NCBI GenBank assembly: GCA_034435015.1
Contig: DAOTYH010000095.1
Location: forward strand, 1 to 11,803
DNA: 11,803 nucleotides
Source of the DNA: DAOTYH01 sp034435015
GTDB lineage: Bacteria > Chloroflexota > Anaerolineae > Aggregatilineales > UBA3940
Direction of reading: 5' to 3'
Made by a program: the position numbers and the translations under genes. Shown here piece by piece: positions 7,766 through 11,803 of the stretch. Each line of letters starts with the position of its first letter. Position 1 is the stretch's first letter. Under the pieces are notes generated by a model, which was not told the origin of the DNA, did not search any database, and saw nothing but the letters and a program-made list of their open reading frames with translations.

Positions 7766-7825
7766 CTCCTGCTAAACAGGAGGACGTAACCCATAAGTCT
7801 CCATAGACTACTCTAGTTAGTAGTC
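7766..7825. other. two further small inverted repeats in the convergent gap
   Basis: CTCCTG (7766-7771) pairs with CAGGAG (7777-7782) across a five-base loop. GACTACT (7806-7812) pairs with AGTAGTC (7819-7825) across a six-base loop, the second one covering the stop codon of the haem-binding gene. Neither has a T-run. They add structure to the 3' ends of the two convergent transcripts, but no specific role can be assigned. Confidence 0.35.
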
Positions 7826-8386
7826 ATCATCGTCTTCGTCTTCCTCGTCAATATCATCGTAGCCATCATCACCCTCGCTACCAATGCCATCACCTTCTTC
7901 CTCATTGGTGCTGGTAGAGGCAAAGAGGGTGGCCTGCAACCCTCTGACAAGCTGTTCCCGCTCAGCCTGAGTGAGATCAGCGGACGGGTGCATGAGAACG
8001 TAATTGGGGAGCGGCATCTCGCCCCCGTAAATGACCTCAGCTATCCTTTCGGGATCGTGCTCATCACCCTGCATACTACTCCATTCTGAGAAGTTCAGGG
8101 CGGCCCGGCCATCTTGAACATGGCGGCTGATCATCCATGAGACAGGAGCGACATATGAATACCACGGCCACACTGTCTCGTTGCTATGGCAGTCGAAGCA
8201 TGCCCGCTGAGCCAACGCACGGGTCTCCGGCGAGTCCCAATTTGGCTCACTGACGACCGGCGGATTGTCCCTCTGGACAGGCACAAGCTGTATAGCGATG
8301 AACCCTATCACAAGAAGGGCAATGACAATCAGGACGATGCGGCTAACCACCTTTACTAGTGAATGGCTAGTACTAGCAATAGACAT
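7817..8386 (-). CDS. membrane-anchored haem-binding domain protein with acidic tail
   Basis: This 189-residue protein has one N-terminal hydrophobic helix (about 14-34), probably an uncleaved anchor, then a haem-binding domain of the PF14376 type on the outer side. The domain shows RACFDCHSNETVWPWYS (61-77), containing the CxxCH haem-attachment motif at 63-67, then PVSWMISRHV (81-90), GRAALNFSEW (93-102) and GEMPLPNYVLMHP (122-134), all hallmarks of that family; M124 is a candidate distal ligand. Members bind c-type haem, but electron partner and role are generally unknown. The last 29 residues (161-189) carry 18 Asp/Glu and end in EEDEDDDDY, which I do not know as a family feature. The ATG at 8386 follows GAGGGG, a few bases upstream. 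A good promoter and a tandem repeat lie ahead, though read-through from glyQS is also possible. Confidence 0.88.
   Translation of the reverse strand: MSIASTSHSLVKVVSRIVLIVIALLVIGFIAIQLVPVQRDNPPVVSEPNWDSPETRALAQRACFDCHSNETVWPWYSYVAPVSWMISRHVQDGRAALNFSEWSSMQGDEHDPERIAEVIYGGEMPLPNYVLMHPSADLTQAEREQLVRGLQATLFASTSTNEEEGDGIGSEGDDGYDDIDEEDEDDDDY
8366..8377. repeat. 12-bp perfect palindrome GCTAGTACTAGC
   Basis: The palindrome lies within codons 4-7 of the haem-binding gene. Related CTAGTA sequence recurs at 8446-8451, in the promoter region of the same gene, and ACTAGT occurs at 8355-8360. It could be a downstream operator half or simply a coding coincidence. Confidence 0.3.
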
Positions 8387-8419
8387 CTTTCCCCCTCACT
8401 TAGAAGCATAGGTATCACG

Positions 8420-8447
8420 TACACTGGGCGGCTTACACTGGGCGGCT
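8420..8447. repeat. perfect 14-bp tandem direct repeat, possible operator
   Basis: TACACTGGGCGGCT occurs twice in a row (8420-8433 and 8434-8447) with no mismatch, and TACACT appears a third time at 8452-8457. On the minus strand the two copies begin directly after the predicted -10 of the haem-binding gene and cover its expected transcription start. This placement is typical of a repressor site, but a chance short tandem duplication cannot be excluded. Confidence 0.6.
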
Positions 8448-8476
8448 AGTATACACTCACCCTAGAATCCTTCCAA
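8448..8476 (-). promoter_or_regulatory. promoter candidate for the haem-binding gene
   Basis: On the minus strand TTGGAA (8476-8471) and TATACT (8453-8448) are separated by exactly 17 bases; the -10 matches five of six and the -35 four of six consensus bases. The -35 lies inside the last codons of glyQS. Transcription would start near 8441, within the tandem repeat. Confidence 0.5.
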
Positions 8477-11400
8477 TTGCGACAGGTCTACAATACCCTC
8501 TGACAGGGCAGAGATATGCTGTAGCAGAGCAAGCCGGTTCTCCCGTATGGCTTTGTCCTCATGCATGACCAGCACCCCTCCCTCTGCGGCAGGAGCAAAG
8601 AAGGCGGCAATAGATGAGGTCATGCCTGCCAGTTCATCGAGCAGGGTATCCACATCTGCATTCTGAGCCAGTGCGCTGGCGGCCCGCTGATAGGCTTCAT
8701 ACAGCCGCCGCTCGACCGGCTCCTGCAACTTCTCCGGCCTGAGCGTGAGACGCTCAGCCGCACCGCGCGTAATACGGACACAACGGGCGTAAGCATCCAG
8801 GATGGACTGCCAGCCATCCTGAGCAACGCGGTGATTCAGCCGATCAGCATAGACTGCCGCCCGGTAAGGATCATGAGATTGAGCGCCCAGCACCGCCTCG
8901 ACAATGTCATGGCGGTAAGTTTCACGCAGGACACCACGCAGACGCCCGGCGATGAATTCCAACACGCTGGACTTCGCCTCGTCCGTCACTTCAACCGCCT
9001 GACTCTGAGCGGCCCAGCTAATCACCTGACGCAGGTCTAAGCTGATCTGATGCCCCAGCAATATCTGCACGACACCCAGCGCCGCCCGCCGCAGTCCATA
9101 GGGGTCAGCCGACCCGGTCGGGGCCAGCCCAACAGCAAACAAGCCTACAAGGCTGTCAAGGCGGTCGGCAAGAGCAACAGCAATCCCTGCCGCAGAACGC
9201 GGCAATGCATCGCCTGCGCCGCGCGGCTGGTAATGTTCGGCGACGGCCTCGGCGACAGCGGGCGGCTCACCAGACAGCAGGGCATATTCGCGCCCCATGA
9301 TCCCCTGAAGTGAGGTCATCTCGATCACCATCTTGGTGGCCAGATCGGCCTTGGCCAGCCGCGCCGCACGGATAGCGATGTCCAGCTCGTCGTCCTGCAA
9401 CCCAAGCAGACCTCCCAGCCGTGCCGCCAACCCTTCCAGGCGGGCGGCCTTATCGTAATAGGAGCCAAGGCTTTCCTGAAAAGTGAGCATCTTCAGCTTG
9501 GGCAGGTAGCTGATCAACGGCTGACGGATGTCCTCGCTGTAGAAGAAGCGGGCATCAGAAAAACGCGCCCGGATGACGTGCTCATTGCCTTCGGTGACTA
9601 CACCTAGATTCTTGGTGCCTCCGTTACGGACGGCAATGAAGACCGGCAACAAGTTGCCTTTTCTATCCAGCACAGCAAAGTAACGCTGATGCTTCTTCAT
9701 CACAGTAGTCAGCACGGCAGAAGGCAAGTTGAGGAACTCTTCCTCAAAGTGACCCAGTAAAGCAGTTGGCTGTTCAACGAGATTAGTCACCTCGTCCAGC
9801 AGGTCGGGGTCATCTTTCAGAAGGCCGCCTGCCTTCACTGCCAGCTTCTCGATCTGGCGTTTGATCTCCGTGCGGCGGGCGGCCTGATCAACGATCACAC
9901 CCTGCCTCTGCATCAGCTCAAAATAAGATGCCGCGTCGGGAAGCTCCAGTTCAGGTGAGCCAAGCGAGCGCGGCCCGCGCGTCGTTCGGCCCGCCTGCAG
10001 GCCGGCATAGGTGAACGGCACTACTCCGCTCCCATACAACGAGACAAACCAGCGCAGAGGCCGGGAGAAGGCTGTTCCCGACCAATTCCAACGCATTGAC
10101 TTATCAAATCGAATGGCCCCTATGAGAGCAGGCAGTTGTTCAGCCAACACCTCAGCGGTCGGAAGCCCCTCCTTGCGGACTACCGCAACCACATACTCAC
10201 CGCCCTCGATGTTCCGGCGTTCCAGAGACTCGACCGGCACACCCTGCCCGCGTGCAAAACTCTCAGCGGCCTTGGCAGGCCTGCCGTCCGCATCAAATGC
10301 CGCTTTGACCGGCGGGCCGCGCCGGATGATCTCCTGACCGTGCTGGGCAGGAGCCAGCCCTTCCACATACACAACCAGACGGCGCGGCGTTCCCGATATA
10401 GTAAGGGCAGTATAATCGAGACGCAGGTCAGCAAGCATAGCTGGAACAGCCTCGCTGAGCTGAGCCAGGGCCGCGTCGAGGTCGGCGGCTGGCAATTCCT
10501 CTGTGCCGATTTCTAACAGGAAGGGGGCAGGCTCAGAGGGGTAGGGGCCGCCCGGCAGGCCGCCCTCCGCCTTAGAAACCGCCATACTGACCATGCCAGT
10601 TTCTGCGTCTACAAACCATCCTTCGGGCAGGGTGGGATACCCTAGACGATGGCGCTGATCCACGTAGGCCTGTGCAACCCGTGCGGCAAGTGACTGCATC
10701 CGCTTGAAATAGTTAGCCCGCTCAACCACACCGACAGCCCCGCGCGTATCCAGCACGTTGAACAGATGAGAACACTTCAGTACGTAATCGTGGGCGGGCA
10801 TTACCAGCGGGGGGTCCTGAGCAAGAGCGTTCAACGCCTCCCGCTCATAGGTGTTGAAGACATTGGTCAACGCTGGGACATCGGCTACTTCGAAATAATA
10901 ACGGCAATGCTCAATCTCAGACTGAAGCAGTGCATCCCCGTAGCGATAGTTGTTTCCCCACTCAATCTCCCAGACCGATTTGACCCCCTGTAGCGCGATC
11001 AGGATGCGTTCCAGGCCGTAGGTAATCTCGACCGAGACAGGGTTAAGCACCTGACCGCCCGCTTGCTGGAAATAGGTAAACTGAGTGATCTCCTGCCCGT
11101 CCAGCCACACCTCCCAGCCCAGTCCCCATGCGCCAAGAGCGGGCGACTCCCAGTTATCTTCCACAAAACGGATGTCGTGCCTGCTTCGTTCAATACCAAT
11201 GGCCTCTAGACTCTGGAGATAAAGTTCCTGCGGGTTGCCCGGATCAGGCTTCAGAATGACCTGAAACTGATAGTGAAGCTGCATACGGTTTGGGTTATCG
11301 CCGTAACGGCCGTCGTCTGGCCGAACAGACGGCTCGACGTAGGCAACGTTCCATGGCTCTGGGCCGAGCACCCGCAGAAAAGTAGCCGGATTCATCGTGC

Positions 11401-11506
11401 CGGCGCCCACTTGAACATAGTAGGGTTGCCAGATGAGACATCCGTGCGACGCCCAGAACTGTTGCAGGCGCATGATCACATCTTGGAAAGAGAGCGGCTG
11501 GCTCAC
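8462..11506 (-). CDS. glyQS: glycyl-tRNA synthetase, fused alpha and beta subunits
   Basis: This enzyme charges tRNA-Gly with glycine using ATP. In most bacteria of this type it is an alpha2-beta2 tetramer; here both subunits form one chain of 1,014 residues. The alpha part (about 6-298) has the class II catalytic core with GCLIWQPYYVQVGAGTMNP (22-40) and VEITYGLERI (159-168). A linker of about 28 residues precedes the beta part, which opens with APFLLEIGTEELPA (327-340) and contains SGTAFSRPLRW (475-485), ARFSDARFFYSED (646-658) and ADPYGLRRAALGV (799-811), then the C-terminal tRNA-binding region. I chose GTG at 11506 because family proteins begin just before the FQD motif and a GGGAGG site lies nine bases upstream. 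The frame stays open to ATG at 11632, which would add 42 residues unlike GlyQ. The cytoplasmic enzyme should be essential. Confidence 0.95.
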   Translation of the reverse strand: MSQPLSFQDVIMRLQQFWASHGCLIWQPYYVQVGAGTMNPATFLRVLGPEPWNVAYVEPSVRPDDGRYGDNPNRMQLHYQFQVILKPDPGNPQELYLQSLEAIGIERSRHDIRFVEDNWESPALGAWGLGWEVWLDGQEITQFTYFQQAGGQVLNPVSVEITYGLERILIALQGVKSVWEIEWGNNYRYGDALLQSEIEHCRYYFEVADVPALTNVFNTYEREALNALAQDPPLVMPAHDYVLKCSHLFNVLDTRGAVGVVERANYFKRMQSLAARVAQAYVDQRHRLGYPTLPEGWFVDAETGMVSMAVSKAEGGLPGGPYPSEPAPFLLEIGTEELPAADLDAALAQLSEAVPAMLADLRLDYTALTISGTPRRLVVYVEGLAPAQHGQEIIRRGPPVKAAFDADGRPAKAAESFARGQGVPVESLERRNIEGGEYVVAVVRKEGLPTAEVLAEQLPALIGAIRFDKSMRWNWSGTAFSRPLRWFVSLYGSGVVPFTYAGLQAGRTTRGPRSLGSPELELPDAASYFELMQRQGVIVDQAARRTEIKRQIEKLAVKAGGLLKDDPDLLDEVTNLVEQPTALLGHFEEEFLNLPSAVLTTVMKKHQRYFAVLDRKGNLLPVFIAVRNGGTKNLGVVTEGNEHVIRARFSDARFFYSEDIRQPLISYLPKLKMLTFQESLGSYYDKAARLEGLAARLGGLLGLQDDELDIAIRAARLAKADLATKMVIEMTSLQGIMGREYALLSGEPPAVAEAVAEHYQPRGAGDALPRSAAGIAVALADRLDSLVGLFAVGLAPTGSADPYGLRRAALGVVQILLGHQISLDLRQVISWAAQSQAVEVTDEAKSSVLEFIAGRLRGVLRETYRHDIVEAVLGAQSHDPYRAAVYADRLNHRVAQDGWQSILDAYARCVRITRGAAERLTLRPEKLQEPVERRLYEAYQRAASALAQNADVDTLLDELAGMTSSIAAFFAPAAEGGVLVMHEDKAIRENRLALLQHISALSEGIVDLSQLEGF

Positions 11507-11507
11507 A

Positions 11508-11521
11508 AGGAGATACCTCCC
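11508..11521 (-). promoter_or_regulatory. glyQS ribosome binding site folded into a small hairpin
   Basis: On the minus strand GGGAG (11521-11517) can pair with CTCCT (11512-11508) across a four-base loop, with one G-T pair. The GGGAGG Shine-Dalgarno for the GTG at 11506 is therefore partly hidden in this stem, which could limit translation initiation. Confidence 0.4.
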
Positions 11522-11548
11522 ACTGCTTGAGAAGAGTGTCTTGGCAAA

Positions 11549-11591
11549 GCAATATCGCCAGCGGAATTGTAACACGCCGGCGATAGATTGC
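11549..11591 (-). promoter_or_regulatory. long stem-loop in the glyQS leader
   Basis: On the minus strand the 5' arm is GCAAT, a two-base CT bulge, then ATCGCCGGCG (11591-11575); the loop is 11 bases (11574-11564) and the 3' arm is CGCTGGCGATATTGC (11563-11549). Fifteen base pairs form, one of them G-T. Only TTT follows the stem, so it is a poor intrinsic terminator. It ends 42 bases before the predicted start and lies inside the predicted transcript. An attenuation or stability role is inference. Confidence 0.5.
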
Positions 11592-11651
11592 GAGAGAGAC
11601 AGCCCCTCGGGAGTGCTCAAAAGGGTGGACATGGTGTTAACGGGTCAGGCG

Positions 11652-11680
11652 ATTTTAGCCCTCCATATCCACCCTGTTAG
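11652..11680 (-). promoter_or_regulatory. promoter candidate for glyQS
   Basis: On the minus strand CTAACA (11680-11675) and TAAAAT (11657-11652) are separated by 17 bases; the matches are four and five of six. Transcription from about 11645 would give a leader of nearly 140 bases that includes the two hairpins and the upstream ATG at 11632. Confidence 0.4.
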
Positions 11681-11803
11681 CCACTCCTGAGTTCACCAAT
11701 CAGTGGGACACCTACCAAGATCAGGTCAATTTGCAGTATTCGCTCTTCATCGTGCGCGGCGAGCTGACTGCCGACGGGTTGTTGCGGATCGCCATTCAGG
11801 ACC
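11659..11803 (+). CDS. possible 5' part of an unrecognised rightward gene (runs off the window)
   Basis: After a TAG at 11656-11658 the frame is open to the window edge and reads through WDTYQDQVNLQYSLFIV (from 11704) and RGELTADGLLRIAIQD. Third codon positions are strongly G/C from 11704 on, as in a real gene. No ATG is present; the candidate starts are TTG at 11731 and GTG at 11752, neither with a clear ribosome site. The minus strand is also open in the same register from the edge to a TAA ending near 11680, but its third positions look less gene-like. I do not recognise the product. It may be the start of a divergent gene or a degraded remnant. Confidence 0.3.

Noticed and set aside
7483..7794. 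103-codon leftward ORF covering the end of the GT-C-like gene and the terminator
   Set aside because: It is antisense to a real gene, spans a strong terminator hairpin, and its sequence looks like a shadow translation.
8420..8457. The tandem repeats as a CRISPR array
   Set aside because: There are only two adjacent 14-bp copies with no spacers and no cas genes nearby.
8387..8461. Terminator after glyQS
   Set aside because: No stem with a T-run is present in the 75-bp gap, so read-through into the haem-binding gene remains possible.
10136..10516. 126-codon rightward ORF inside glyQS
   Set aside because: It is antisense to a well-conserved part of the synthetase beta region and has no ribosome site or recognisable protein.
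11662..11678. T-box-like AACAGGGTGGA on the minus strand upstream of glyQS
   Set aside because: The match stops before the required ACCGCG, it overlaps the predicted promoter rather than lying after a stem I, and no antiterminator/terminator pair follows it.

Overview
The window looks like an ordinary bacterial chromosome segment of moderately high GC, with no phage or transposon genes, no CRISPR array and no tRNA or rRNA gene. It holds six complete genes of an envelope or exopolysaccharide glycan locus, a small membrane-anchored haem-binding protein, and a fused glycyl-tRNA synthetase. The fused alpha-beta GlyRS next to GT4, deacetylase and CelD-like genes would fit a Chloroflexota-type organism, but that placement is inference and no marker in the window proves it.

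Positions 1-2379 (rightward): the last codons of a probable GT2 glycosyltransferase, a GT4 glycosyltransferase, and a NodB-type polysaccharide deacetylase translationally coupled to it. Positions 2354-5915 (leftward): a tight three-gene operon of two GT4 glycosyltransferases and a CelD/FemAB-like GNAT protein. It runs into the deacetylase gene tail to tail, with a 26-bp coding overlap. Position 6011 starts a rightward gene for a multi-spanning GT-C-like membrane protein, divergent from the operon and closed by a strong hairpin terminator at 7713. Together these genes would build, trim and transfer a surface glycan: cytoplasmic GT4 enzymes add sugars, the deacetylase and acyltransferase modify them, and the GT-C-like protein would use a lipid-linked donor at the membrane.

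Positions 7817-11632 (leftward): glyQS (alpha and beta subunits in one chain), followed by a haem-binding CxxCH protein with a very acidic tail. The gap between the two carries a good promoter candidate and a perfect 14-bp tandem repeat placed like an operator. The glyQS leader contains a long stem-loop and a small hairpin that covers the ribosome binding site. The final ~145 bases may hold the start of a rightward gene, but no start codon is convincing and the opposite strand is also open.

I found no convincing new multi-gene system. The points most worth checking are the structured glyQS leader, the tandem repeat before the haem-binding gene, and the unusual acidic tail of that protein.
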